Below the pieces are notes generated by a model. It had not been told where the DNA came from, did no database searches, and saw only the letters and a list, made by a program, of their open reading frames with translations. A stretch of DNA of 64,000 nt. Source: DUOA01 sp012839095. Its GTDB lineage: Bacteria > Bacillota > Clostridia > Caldicoprobacterales > DTU083. The first letter of the stretch is position 1. Each line of letters starts with the position of its first letter. The position numbers and the translations under genes are program-made. Positions 26,260 to 34,828 of this stretch are shown piece after piece. The stretch covers positions 62,001 through 126,000 of the forward strand of contig JBMNJE010000001.1 in assembly GCA_050951505.1 (NCBI GenBank), given 5' to 3'.

Positions 26260-28836
26260 TCAGAGATTTTCCTGCTTCAAGGTATCTGCAATATTATCAT
26301 GCTTCATTTTTCGCCCTGCATGAATCATGGTTGCAAAGGTTATAAGGAACACACCTATTATGCTGATTATAATACTGTTCCAGGGCAAAACAAACTGAAA
26401 CTCAAAGGAATGTCCAACAGCATTATACATCAGCAGGCTGATTGCTATGCTGAAAGGAAGCCCATAAAGCAGGGCCTTCAAACCATAGAAAATACTTTCA
26501 TATCGAAGTACTTTGTTAAGCCCGCCAGGTGTAAGCCCTACAGATTTAAGCATGGCAAATTCTCTTCGGCGCAGGGCTACATTGGTGCTGATAGTGTTGA
26601 ATATATTGGTTACACCTATCAGAGTAATAAGGCTGATAAAGCCATAGAGAAAGATTGAGATTATAAGCTTTGTTTCGGCCATCTGCTTCTGAACCTCAGC
26701 CAGATTGCTGACTGATACAGAACTGTTGAAACGGTTATCGTTGAGCTCATAAATGGCGCTGGCCACATCATCCGGACTATCGGTAGACAGATACATTTCT
26801 TCAGGTCCACTATAAACAAGGTCTGCTTTCATCAAAGAAAGAATAGTTTCAAAATCCTCTTCAGATACAATTAAGTTAATATTATTGTTATATGTCAAAC
26901 CAAATGGGAATTGGTCGGTTACCTTTACTATTTCCACATCGAATCCAGCAGGAATGTGATCCTCACCATATTGATGTTCCTTCAAATGCAGAATATCCCC
27001 CTTGGATACATCAGCCGGCTCATATTCCGTATATTTGTCGAAATCAACCAGGTCTTTGTTTATCAAAATAGCCTCAATCTTCTTCGTATCATTATAATCC
27101 ACCGGGTCTAAACCAATTTCCTTCAAGTATTTATCATACGTCTCTTTGTTTAATGTGAAGATAGAGAAGCCAATGTAATACTCCTCAAAGCCCTCTCCCC
27201 GTGTATATTTATCAATATACTCCTTAAACTGGGATTTATCCCGATCATTTTCTATAATTTGTGCATGAACTCTTCTAGGTATTGAATACTCCTTAACCCC
27301 TTCCAGTTTGGATATCTCACTAAAAAATTCCATTGCATCCTCTGGGGCTTCATCATATTTATAAACGCTTATATCATAGGGCATATCTCTAAAATACATT
27401 TCTGAACTTGCAAACCCATAGGTGATAAAGGTAGAGAAGGAAACAAACAGCACTATGCTGATAAAGAGGGAGAAAACCGTAGCAGCATACCTTTTCTTAT
27501 TGCGTTTCAAATTTTTAAGCGCAAGCTCTCCTTCAAAACCAAACAGCCATCTGGTCAGCCTGGAGGTTTTAAGTTTTTTGCCTTTAATATTAATATCTGT
27601 TATTAGGCGGATGGCTTCGATGGGTGATATTCGGGAAGCCCGCTTTGCAGGTAGAAAGGCAGACAGCATAATGATAACAGCTGTAAACATTACAGTAACT
27701 ATTATTACTATCGGGGATATAACCAGCCGCAAGGATACATTGGCAGAGGCCAGGGAATCTTGAATCATGGGGCTTATTACTTTTATAGTGACCCCTATTC
27801 CAAAGATTCCGGAGAGTATGCCCAAGGGTATACCGATGAGGCCAAGAATAAGCCCTTCAAGGTAAACTATTTTTCGTATTTGATTTGCAGTTGCACCTAC
27901 ACTGGACAGCATTCCAAACTGCTTTTTCCTCTCGCTGACGGATATGGCAAAGGCATTATATATCACCGTTACAGAGCCTATTACAATCAGAACAATAATA
28001 ATGAGGCCAAGGCTGGTGAACATACGGTTGTAATTTTCATTTGATGAAATCCCCATCCATTTCAGCAGCTCATTGTTATAGGAATACTCATCAATACCGA
28101 CTTCTTCAGCCATTTGAGGTATTGTCTGATAAATATCACTGGGTTTTTCCAGCAATACGGATATATTAACGGTATCATCTGTGCCCAGCAGGCTTTCATC
28201 CAGATAGGATATAGCTATATATGTTGGATTTCCGGAGGAAGCAAACCTTGGCCTTTCCATTATGCCTGTTATTCGGAAGGTTTTCCTTTCCAGCTCCTGG
28301 AAGCTTTCAGTGTCAGATAATTCATGCTTATAATCCAACACCTCGCCATTGTCCACCCTGTTTCCTATGGGCAGGGTAATTTCCTGGCCAACTTCCCAGT
28401 CCATACTTTTCCCTGCTGCGAGTTGTTCGGATATAAGAATCTCCCCTTCCCTCATAGGAAAGCGGCCTGATTTTAATTGAACAGGCATATTCTCAAAAGC
28501 CTTGTCATCGTAGGACTTAAGCAGGATATAGGGTTTTTCGGGATCATTATTACCCTCTGGCTTGGCAATGCCTTGGTCTCTACTCAGCATACCGGATTCA
28601 GTGCTGGCATTATTTAATATAACGCCTTTATCTTCAAATGGTACATCATAAAATGTTGCATGGAAGTTTCCATCCAGAACCTTAGCGGATTCCACGAATA
28701 GATCCTGGAAGCTTGTTATCAGAGCAGCAACACCGCATATCATGGCACCGGAAAGTATAATTCCGATAATAGTAACAATTGTACGTTTTTTATTTAGCTT
28801 AAGATTTCTAAGAGTAAGACTCATCAAGATGCTCAT
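26260..28836 (-). CDS. FtsX/MacB-type ABC transporter permease
   Basis: An 858-residue membrane protein. An N-terminal anchor (RTIVTIIGIILSGAMICGVAAL) is followed by a large extracellular domain and two blocks of FtsX-type membrane segments, near residues 270-410 (VIGSVTVIYNAFAISVSERK, then QFGMLSSVGAT) and 740-850 (RRREFAMLKSVGLTPGGL). The MLxSVGxT signatures are coupling-helix regions of this class. Such permeases work with LolD-like ATPases in sensing or removing antimicrobial peptides, or in lipoprotein and peptide export. Its ATG overlaps the ATPase stop (ATGA), and the sensor kinase and regulator genes lie upstream in the same direction. The architecture (two FtsX blocks in one chain) is usual in clostridia. 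The substrate is unknown. Confidence 0.9.
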   Translation of the reverse strand: MSILMSLTLRNLKLNKKRTIVTIIGIILSGAMICGVAALITSFQDLFVESAKVLDGNFHATFYDVPFEDKGVILNNASTESGMLSRDQGIAKPEGNNDPEKPYILLKSYDDKAFENMPVQLKSGRFPMREGEILISEQLAAGKSMDWEVGQEITLPIGNRVDNGEVLDYKHELSDTESFQELERKTFRITGIMERPRFASSGNPTYIAISYLDESLLGTDDTVNISVLLEKPSDIYQTIPQMAEEVGIDEYSYNNELLKWMGISSNENYNRMFTSLGLIIIVLIVIGSVTVIYNAFAISVSERKKQFGMLSSVGATANQIRKIVYLEGLILGLIGIPLGILSGIFGIGVTIKVISPMIQDSLASANVSLRLVISPIVIIVTVMFTAVIIMLSAFLPAKRASRISPIEAIRLITDINIKGKKLKTSRLTRWLFGFEGELALKNLKRNKKRYAATVFSLFISIVLFVSFSTFITYGFASSEMYFRDMPYDISVYKYDEAPEDAMEFFSEISKLEGVKEYSIPRRVHAQIIENDRDKSQFKEYIDKYTRGEGFEEYYIGFSIFTLNKETYDKYLKEIGLDPVDYNDTKKIEAILINKDLVDFDKYTEYEPADVSKGDILHLKEHQYGEDHIPAGFDVEIVKVTDQFPFGLTYNNNINLIVSEEDFETILSLMKADLVYSGPEEMYLSTDSPDDVASAIYELNDNRFNSSVSVSNLAEVQKQMAETKLIISIFLYGFISLITLIGVTNIFNTISTNVALRRREFAMLKSVGLTPGGLNKVLRYESIFYGLKALLYGLPFSIAISLLMYNAVGHSFEFQFVLPWNSIIISIIGVFLITFATMIHAGRKMKHDNIADTLKQENL

Positions 28837-29516
28837 GAGCGGATCACCTCATCCTTCACAATCCGTCCGTCATCAATAGTGAGAATTCTATCCGCCTGAA
28901 GAGCTATTTCGTGATTATGGGTAATCATTATAAGGGTTTGGTGATACCTTTTGTTGGAATACTTAAGCAGGTCCACTATTTCCCGGGAATTAACGCTGTC
29001 CAGGTTTCCTGTAGGCTCATCTGCAAGAACTAAAGCCGGGTTGTTAATCAGTGCCCGCCCGATGGATACCCGCTGCTGCTGGCCTCCCGACAACTCATTG
29101 GGTAGGTGATGAAGCCTGTCTGACAAACCCAGTGTTCCAATAATCTCCTTAAGGTGAGCCTTATCCACCTTTCTACCGTCCAAAAGGAGGGGCAGTGTCA
29201 GATTCTCTTCCACATTTAAGATAGGTATCAGATTATAGAACTGATAGATAAGCCCAATCTGCCTTCTTCTGAATATGGCCAGCTTTGTAGCATTTAGATT
29301 GTACATATCCGTATTGTCAATAAACACCTTGCCGGACGTTGGCCTATCCACTCCCCCTAAAATATGCATAAGGGTGGACTTGCCGGAACCGGATGCACCT
29401 ATAATGGCAATGAATTCTCCCTTTTTGACGCTGAAGGATACATTATCCAATGCCCTTACCTGGGTGTGCCCTTTTCCATAAATCTTGGATAGATTTTCTA
29501 CTCTTAATATCTCCAT
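28833..29516 (-). CDS. ABC transporter ATP-binding protein (LolD/MacB/BceA class)
   Basis: A 227-residue ATPase paired with the FtsX-type permease. It shows the Walker A GASGSGKSTL, Q-loop GLIYQFYNLIP, signature LSGGQQQR, Walker B ALVLADEPTG with NLDSVNSREIV, and the switch His in MITHNHEI. The D-loop wording is typical of the MacB/LolD group. I start it at MEILRVENL (29516), 9 bases after GGAG; an ATG two codons earlier and a GTG at 29540 are alternatives. It overlaps the permease by 4 bases. Three GTCAC direct repeats and a TATAAT lie just upstream, suggesting its own regulated promoter downstream of the kinase gene. Confidence 0.93.
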   Translation of the reverse strand: MEILRVENLSKIYGKGHTQVRALDNVSFSVKKGEFIAIIGASGSGKSTLMHILGGVDRPTSGKVFIDNTDMYNLNATKLAIFRRRQIGLIYQFYNLIPILNVEENLTLPLLLDGRKVDKAHLKEIIGTLGLSDRLHHLPNELSGGQQQRVSIGRALINNPALVLADEPTGNLDSVNSREIVDLLKYSNKRYHQTLIMITHNHEIALQADRILTIDDGRIVKDEVIRS

Positions 29517-29548
29517 TTTCATATACTCCTTCACTTTCACTTCTAGGC

Positions 29549-29595
29549 ATTATAATAACAAGCTAAAGTGACATTGGAGTGACTATTATGGTGAC
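29549..29595 (-). promoter_or_regulatory. Regulated promoter of the ABC transporter genes with GTCAC direct repeats
   Basis: On the minus strand GTCAC occurs three times (29591-29595, 29579-29583, 29568-29572) at 12- and 11-base spacing, about one helical turn each. A perfect TATAAT (29549-29554) follows, without a -35 consensus. Direct repeats at one-turn spacing over a weak -35 are typical for activation by OmpR-type response regulators, and one is encoded in this locus. Confidence 0.55.
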
Positions 29596-29602
29596 ATTTT
29601 TG

Positions 29603-30892
29603 TCACTTAAAGAACTGGATGGTAAAGGTGGTTCCCTGCCCCGGTCCACTGTCTATGGTAATATCTCCGTTTTGCTCACTTATTATAGCCTTAGCCATAG
29701 CCAGCCCTATACCTACACTGTCATCGCTGGCATTCTTACCCTTGTAAAACCGCTGAAAGATATGGGGCAGGTCTTCCTTGTCAATTCCGCTCCCATTATC
29801 TGAAATGATTATGGAATGATAAATAGGGTTGTTCTCAAAAATTATGCTTATACGTCCTCCACTTGGAGTATGCTCTACACAATTCTTTAATATATTTATA
29901 AGTGCTTCCAGGGTCCAGTTAAAGTCTCCTGTAAAATCCATGTCTGAAGCCATATTCACTGCTTGTTTGGTATTATAAGCTGCCTCCCCGCTGTTCAACC
30001 TGCTGCCGGAATGACTCCCTACTAAAACCTGTATATCTTTCTGTTCAATTTGAATCTTAAGAGATTCCAACGCCCTTTCTGTAAGGGTGCGGGCAGAAAC
30101 CGCTTCCTTCTTCATAACAACGGTACCCGCATCCAGCTTGGACAGCTTTAACAGGGAGGATACCAGCCACTGCATCCGCTCCAGCTGGGATTCGATTCTC
30201 TGCAGGAATTCCTTTTTTATACCAGGATCCGGATTTTCGGCTAACAGGTCATTTAGTACAAAAAGCGAAGTTAAGGGGGTTTTTAGTTGATGGGAAATGT
30301 CAGCTATGGAATTTGAAAGACCAAGCTTATCTTTCTGAAGGACTTCTGCCTGTTCCCGCAGCATGGTGGTAATCTTATAAATTTCATTTTTCAGCATGCT
30401 GATATCGCCTTCGCTGTTATCCCTTATATCAAGAGTATAATCCTCTGACTGAACCAGCCTTGCATAATTGGTTACTTCCCTGATGCGTGTATACTGGCTT
30501 TTTAAAAACAAGGAAAAGATGATAATCAGCACAATGCAGACCGCACATAAGAATAACATGGATAAGACTGCATTGAGGCCAGAAATGCGCTGTATGCTTT
30601 CAACTTCAAAAAGAATATTATTGGAGCTGTAGCCATACCTTTTTAATAGGGCTTGTCCAACTTGAATGCTTTCTTGATCCACCCTTCCAATCTGCTCCAT
30701 AATCTCTGCTTCTGCTTCGGGAAACCGCGCTGCCAGAATGCCGACAGCAGCCGAGATATTGTCTGCTATGCCCACTCTTAACCGGTAGGCCTTCCACTGG
30801 CTGAACAGAAATGCCAGACATAAAAAAACTGCAAGCAGCAAACCTAACAGCTTATACAATCTCTTTACTTCCGGGTTTCTTATAATACCCAT
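29603..30892 (-). CDS. Membrane sensor histidine kinase
   Basis: About 429 residues. Two membrane helices (LLGLLLAVFLCLAFLF near the N-terminus and LSMLFLCAVCIVLIIIFSLFL) flank an extracellular loop of about 90 residues. A HAMP-like segment comes next, then the dimerisation box SIADISHQLKTPLTSLFVL with the phospho-accepting His, and a HATPase domain with NILKNCVEHTP (N box), ISDNGSGI (G1), FYKGKNASDDSVGIGLAMAK and GTTFTIQF. The start at 30892 comes one base after the regulator's stop and is preceded by AGGTGATT. It should phosphorylate the response regulator encoded just upstream. The ligand is unknown; because of the linked FtsX transporter, a peptide or cell-wall-active compound is likely. 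Confidence 0.9.
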   Translation of the reverse strand: MGIIRNPEVKRLYKLLGLLLAVFLCLAFLFSQWKAYRLRVGIADNISAAVGILAARFPEAEAEIMEQIGRVDQESIQVGQALLKRYGYSSNNILFEVESIQRISGLNAVLSMLFLCAVCIVLIIIFSLFLKSQYTRIREVTNYARLVQSEDYTLDIRDNSEGDISMLKNEIYKITTMLREQAEVLQKDKLGLSNSIADISHQLKTPLTSLFVLNDLLAENPDPGIKKEFLQRIESQLERMQWLVSSLLKLSKLDAGTVVMKKEAVSARTLTERALESLKIQIEQKDIQVLVGSHSGSRLNSGEAAYNTKQAVNMASDMDFTGDFNWTLEALINILKNCVEHTPSGGRISIIFENNPIYHSIIISDNGSGIDKEDLPHIFQRFYKGKNASDDSVGIGLAMAKAIISEQNGDITIDSGPGQGTTFTIQFFK

Positions 30893-30893
30893 T

Positions 30894-31574
30894 CTAATCA
30901 CCTGCCCGATACCCCAGCCCTCTGACAGTATGTATGACCTGAGGGTTTTGAGGGTTGTCTTCAATTTTTTCTCTCAATCTTTTTATGCAGACTGTAAGGG
31001 TGTTGTCGTTAACAAACTCCCCTGCCGCGTCCCATAACTCCTCTAAAATTTGATTCCGTGTCAATACGCGGCCTTGGGCTGCTGCCAATGTAAGCAGCAG
31101 CTTGTATTCCATTGATGTAAGAATAAGAGGCTCTCCTTTTTTGTAAACCTTGGCTTCGGCAGTGTTGATTCTTATATCCTTTAATATAATTTCACTGCTG
31201 GAATCAGATGTTTTATTATATCTGCGCAGGACACTTCGTATACGGGACAAAAGCTCCCTCACCCTGAAAGGCTTTGTGATATAGTCATCAGCGCCCAAGT
31301 CCAGCCCCATAACCACGTTTACTTCCTCATCCATAGCGGTAACAAATATGACAGGGATATCCGACTTCTCACGAATCTTCCTGCAAAGCTCGTAGCCGTC
31401 ACCATCGGGCAGGGCAACATCCAGCACAGCCAAATCAAAAGACTCCTGCAGGATTTGTTCCTCAGCAGTTTCTGCGTTATAACATACAACAGTACCGTAA
31501 CCCTCCTGCCGCAGTGCATACTCCATACCCAGTGCGATGGTTCTGTCGTCCTCCACTACCAGAATTTTAATCAT
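30894..31574 (-). CDS. OmpR-family response regulator
   Basis: A 226-residue regulator. The receiver domain shows the acidic pair in LVVEDDRTI, the phospho-acceptor Asp in FDLAVLDVALPDGDG (about residue 51), the conserved Thr in VIFVTAMDEE and the Lys in ITKPF. The winged-helix output domain has LTSMEYKLLLTLA, NQILEELWD and VIHTVRGLGYRAGD. It is first in the order regulator, kinase, ATPase, permease. A promoter with a tandem TTGACA repeat lies upstream. Probable targets are its own promoter and the GTCAC repeats before the ATPase gene (inference). Confidence 0.94.
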   Translation of the reverse strand: MIKILVVEDDRTIALGMEYALRQEGYGTVVCYNAETAEEQILQESFDLAVLDVALPDGDGYELCRKIREKSDIPVIFVTAMDEEVNVVMGLDLGADDYITKPFRVRELLSRIRSVLRRYNKTSDSSSEIILKDIRINTAEAKVYKKGEPLILTSMEYKLLLTLAAAQGRVLTRNQILEELWDAAGEFVNDNTLTVCIKRLREKIEDNPQNPQVIHTVRGLGYRAGD

Positions 31575-31617
31575 ATTTCAACTTCCTTTCGCTTAGAGAA
31601 GGCTAAGACTCAGTTAT

Positions 31618-31657
31618 AAATTAGAGGGTATCTGCTTACTTGTCAAGCTATTGTCAA
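31618..31657 (-). promoter_or_regulatory. Promoter of the two-component operon with tandem TTGACAA repeats
   Basis: Read on the minus strand, TTGACA (31641-31646) lies 17 bases before TAATTT (31618-31623). A second TTGACA (31652-31657) precedes it at an 11-base step, so TTGACAA is a direct repeat at one helical turn. It could serve both as the -35 box and as a binding site of the encoded response regulator. Confidence 0.65.
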
Positions 31658-31797
31658 ATTACATGATATCACAGAGGAGATACTCTTTTCTTTTGTTTTT
31701 GGTTTTTTACCCAAAGTAATTTTACACTAAGCAAATTATCTGTTTCCGGAATGAACAATTCTGCATTTTACATAAACTGCCTACAGTGCATATGTTG

Positions 31798-31825
31798 TTG
31801 ACAAGACTGTTGTAAATGCTATACT
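31798..31825 (+). promoter_or_regulatory. Sigma-A promoter of the endonuclease/phosphatase-fold gene
   Basis: A perfect TTGACA (31798-31803), a 16-base spacer and TATACT (31820-31825). With the divergent promoter at 31618-31657, this accounts for the 300-base gap 31575-31874. Confidence 0.75.
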
Positions 31826-31874
31826 TTGATTGTATTTATGCAGGAAGGATTATGCGCGGGGGAGGAATGGGGCT

Positions 31875-32612
31875 GTGAAAATAAGAGTAATGACTTACAA
31901 CATACTGCACTGTCAGGATTATATCCGCTCCAGGAGAGAGGGTATGGATATAATTGATTATGACCTGATTGCAGACACTATTCGCTCTCAAAATGCGGAT
32001 ATTGTGGTTCTGAATGAAGTTAGAGGTTCAGGGGACCATCCCGGTTATGAGAACCAAACAAGAATACTTGCTGAAAAGGCAGGATATCCATATTACAGGT
32101 TTGGAGAAGCCATCAGATTGCATTCAAAACTGCCTTTTGGAAATGCAATCTTGTCCAGGTACCCCATAACAGCTTTTGAAAAAATCCAAATTCCCGATCC
32201 GGAAGTAAAGGATGAAGATGCATACTATGAAACCAGATGTGTTATTAAGGCTGATATAAGAATAAGGGGAAAAGAGCTGGTGGTATTCGGATCTCACTTC
32301 GGGCTGGCCAACAGTGAAAAAAAGAATGCAGTAAATACAGTCATATCCCTCCTGGACCGTTGCAGCAGGCCCCATGTACTTATGGGGGACTTTAACATGG
32401 AACCTGATGACCGGAAACTAAAGCCCATATATGACAGGATGACCGACACCGCAGTCCTTTTTGACAAACCTAAGCTTAGTTTTCCGGCAGATAATCCCAC
32501 TGTTAAAATAGACTATATATTTATATCAAAAGGCATCAGGGCGGTTTATGCTGACATCCCTGATCTGTCAGCATCGGATCACAGGTTGGTGATTTCGGAT
32601 ATATTGATTTAG
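31875..32612 (+). CDS. Endonuclease/exonuclease/phosphatase (EEP) family enzyme
   Basis: A 245-residue protein of the EEP fold shared by exonuclease III, DNase I, sphingomyelinases and inositol-phosphatases. The motifs in order are MTYNILHC, VVLNEVRG (metal-binding Glu), VFGSHFGL (catalytic His), MGDFNMEPDD, KIDYIFIS and SASDHRLVI (final Asp-His). The GTG start at 31875 follows GGAGGAATG and homology begins two residues later. No signal peptide is seen, so it is probably cytoplasmic. Compact size and absence of a DNA-binding insertion point to a small-molecule or lipid phosphodiesterase rather than an AP endonuclease, but the substrate cannot be set. Monocistronic. Confidence 0.87.
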   Translation: MKIRVMTYNILHCQDYIRSRREGMDIIDYDLIADTIRSQNADIVVLNEVRGSGDHPGYENQTRILAEKAGYPYYRFGEAIRLHSKLPFGNAILSRYPITAFEKIQIPDPEVKDEDAYYETRCVIKADIRIRGKELVVFGSHFGLANSEKKNAVNTVISLLDRCSRPHVLMGDFNMEPDDRKLKPIYDRMTDTAVLFDKPKLSFPADNPTVKIDYIFISKGIRAVYADIPDLSASDHRLVISDILI

Positions 32613-32647
32613 CTGCTTTACACTTCCATGCTCTCAGCTTCCTCAGA

Positions 32648-33403
32648 TCACTCCGCCGTCTCCTTTATACTGTCACTCAACAGAGAAGCGGAGTCTGCAT
32701 CAAGATACAAATGCCAATTTTTGTGCTCTTTCAGCTTGGTAGCAGGGATTAGATTGGTAACCTCATCCGTTTCCAGGATCTCTTTGATTATAGGCGCTTT
32801 TACTTTATGCGGTACCACGGATACTATATATTCACAAGCCATAATCTGGGAAACGGTAACACTGATCGCATATTTGGGAACACCATCCACGGCTGCAAAC
32901 CAGCCTTCCCCTACCTGCTGCTGACGGCATTTCAGATCCAGTTCCACTACATGAAAGGAAGCCGTCGTTTCAAAATCTGCAGGCGGATCATTGAATGCAA
33001 CGTGCCCATTTTCACCTATCCCGATAACACCAATATCAATCGGCTTTTCCTTTATTTTTTCTGTGATTTCTGCAATCGTTTTCTTCACATCACCTTCACC
33101 GCTTATATAGTTCATTCTGGCATTGGCGATTTTATCTATAAATCTTTCTTTCAGGTATTTCCTAAAGCTTGCCTTATGCGTAATCGGAAGGCCTATGTAC
33201 TCATCCAGATGAAATATTTCCACCTTGTCCCAGGGAATTTCCTTCGTTACTAAGGCTTCATAGAATTCAAACTGCGACTGCCCGGTGGACACCATGATTC
33301 TGGCTTCTCCCTGCTCTTCTATCTTTGCACGGATTAACTCAGTTACTTTATCTGCTGCCCTCTGCCCCATTTCAACGCTGCTGCCGGAAATGCTCAGCTT
33401 CAT
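32648..33403 (-). CDS. nagB: Glucosamine-6-phosphate deaminase
   Basis: NagB converts glucosamine-6-phosphate to fructose-6-phosphate and ammonia in amino-sugar breakdown. Key motifs are STGQSQFEFYEAL near the phosphate site, IFHLDEYIGL (catalytic Asp) and GIGENGHVAFNDP with the active-site His. I start at MKLSISGSS (33403), preceded by AGGAGG at about 10 bases; the longer frame to 33517 has no site and unlikely content. It is divergent from nagA. The length of 251 residues is normal. The E-rich tail after LLSDSI is slightly extended. Confidence 0.94.
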   Translation of the reverse strand: MKLSISGSSVEMGQRAADKVTELIRAKIEEQGEARIMVSTGQSQFEFYEALVTKEIPWDKVEIFHLDEYIGLPITHKASFRKYLKERFIDKIANARMNYISGEGDVKKTIAEITEKIKEKPIDIGVIGIGENGHVAFNDPPADFETTASFHVVELDLKCRQQQVGEGWFAAVDGVPKYAISVTVSQIMACEYIVSVVPHKVKAPIIKEILETDEVTNLIPATKLKEHKNWHLYLDADSASLLSDSIKETAE

Positions 33404-33651
33404 TTTTCCGTTAACCTCCTTGTTGTATATATCTGCATTATTGAACATTGAATATTTATGAAGGGAAAAAACCTGCATGTGTCGAAGATTTAAGTACATC
33501 CAAAAAGAAGTGCACAATAGATGTTAGTTATAATTAAGTTTCGACAACAAAACCTGTTTTCCTTTTAGGAATTGTTTGTATAATTACCTGCAACTAAATT
33601 TGAAGTAGTCTTTATAATGATGTATACAGCCACTATAAAGGAAGGAATTGT
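33404..33651. other. nagB-nagA divergent intergenic region
   Basis: This 248-base region must hold both promoters. For nagA, TTGAAG and TATACA lie 17 bases apart just before the ribosome site, with a TATAAT inside that spacer. For nagB I found no clear pair. I saw no convincing NagR/DasR-type operator or cre site. No further gene is visible. Confidence 0.4.
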
Positions 33652-34809
33652 ATGGTAACAAAAGTAACAAAAGGCAGGGTAATCCAAAACGGCAGGATAG
33701 AAGAGAGAGACCTCTTCTTTGAAAACGGAATCATTATAGACGGTACACCTGCTGCAGATCAGGTAATTGATGCAGAAGGCCTGTATGTTTCCCCGGGATT
33801 TATTGATATTCATGTGCACGGCGGTGGGGGACACGACTTCATGGATGGTACCGAAGCTGCCTTCAGGGGCATAGCTGAATTCCATGCAAGATACGGAACC
33901 ACTGCAATGTGTCCGACAACTCTGTCCGGTGAGCTGGATGAGACTATAAGTATGCTGAAAGTATATGAGGCTGTTAAGGATGCCGATGACAATGGTTCCG
34001 ATTTTATCGGAATCCATCTGGAAGGACCATATTTTGCCCTTTCAAAAAAAGGTGCGCAGGATGAGAAATATGTGCATGCTCCAAGCAAAGAGGAGTACGA
34101 AAAAATTCTGAATGCAAGCACGGATATAGTTCGATGGAGTGCAGCCCCTGAAATGGATATGGATTATGAATTCAGCAAGGCACTCCGGCAGCATGGTATA
34201 CTGCCAAGCGCCGGGCATACTGATGCCAACTGCAGACAGATGCTGGAGGCTGCTGAGCACGGCTATACTCATATGACCCACCTGTATTCCGGCATGGACA
34301 GCGTAGTGCGTGTGGACGGCATTCGGATTGCCGGTGCCGTGGAAGCAGCCTATCTGCATGATGGAATTACTGTTGAAATCATTGCCGATGGCATGCATCT
34401 GCCCCATGAGTTGTTATTGTTGGTATACAAGTTTAAAGGAGCTGAACGTACGGCTCTGATTACCGATGCAATGCGGGGAGCGGGCAGTTACGATGGTCAG
34501 ACAAGCATTCTGGGCAGTCTTAAGAGAGGACAGGAGGTCTTCATAGAAGACGGCGTGGCTTGGATGCCCCACCGCCAAGCCTTTGCCGGCAGCATTGCCA
34601 CCTTTGACAGGCTAGTGAGAACCATGCTGGAGGCGGGAGTGCCCCTGCCTGAAGTGATACGAATGGCCAGCGAGACACCTGCCAAAATCATCGGCTGTCA
34701 CAGGAAGGGAACTCTGGACGTTGGCAAGGATGCTGACATTGTGCTCTTTGACGATAATATACGGGTGGTGCGTACGATAGTACGAGGAAAGACTGTTTTC
34801 AGTAAATAG
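33652..34809 (+). CDS. nagA: N-acetylglucosamine-6-phosphate deacetylase
   Basis: NagA removes acetate from GlcNAc-6-phosphate, feeding NagB. The 385-residue amidohydrolase has FIDIHVHGGGGHDFMDG (metal-site His pair), GIHLEGPYF (metal Glu), SAGHTDAN, MTHLYSGMD, EIIADGMHLP and LITDAMRGAG (catalytic Asp). The C-terminus GTLDVGKDADIVLFD is standard. Start: ATG behind GGAAGG. Together with the divergent nagB it recycles peptidoglycan or chitin amino sugars; the product re-enters the pool used by glmM. It ends 19 bases before the convergent mcrC. Confidence 0.95.
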   Translation: MVTKVTKGRVIQNGRIEERDLFFENGIIIDGTPAADQVIDAEGLYVSPGFIDIHVHGGGGHDFMDGTEAAFRGIAEFHARYGTTAMCPTTLSGELDETISMLKVYEAVKDADDNGSDFIGIHLEGPYFALSKKGAQDEKYVHAPSKEEYEKILNASTDIVRWSAAPEMDMDYEFSKALRQHGILPSAGHTDANCRQMLEAAEHGYTHMTHLYSGMDSVVRVDGIRIAGAVEAAYLHDGITVEIIADGMHLPHELLLLVYKFKGAERTALITDAMRGAGSYDGQTSILGSLKRGQEVFIEDGVAWMPHRQAFAGSIATFDRLVRTMLEAGVPLPEVIRMASETPAKIIGCHRKGTLDVGKDADIVLFDDNIRVVRTIVRGKTVFSK

Positions 34810-34828
34810 AAAAATGCATGTATAAGTA

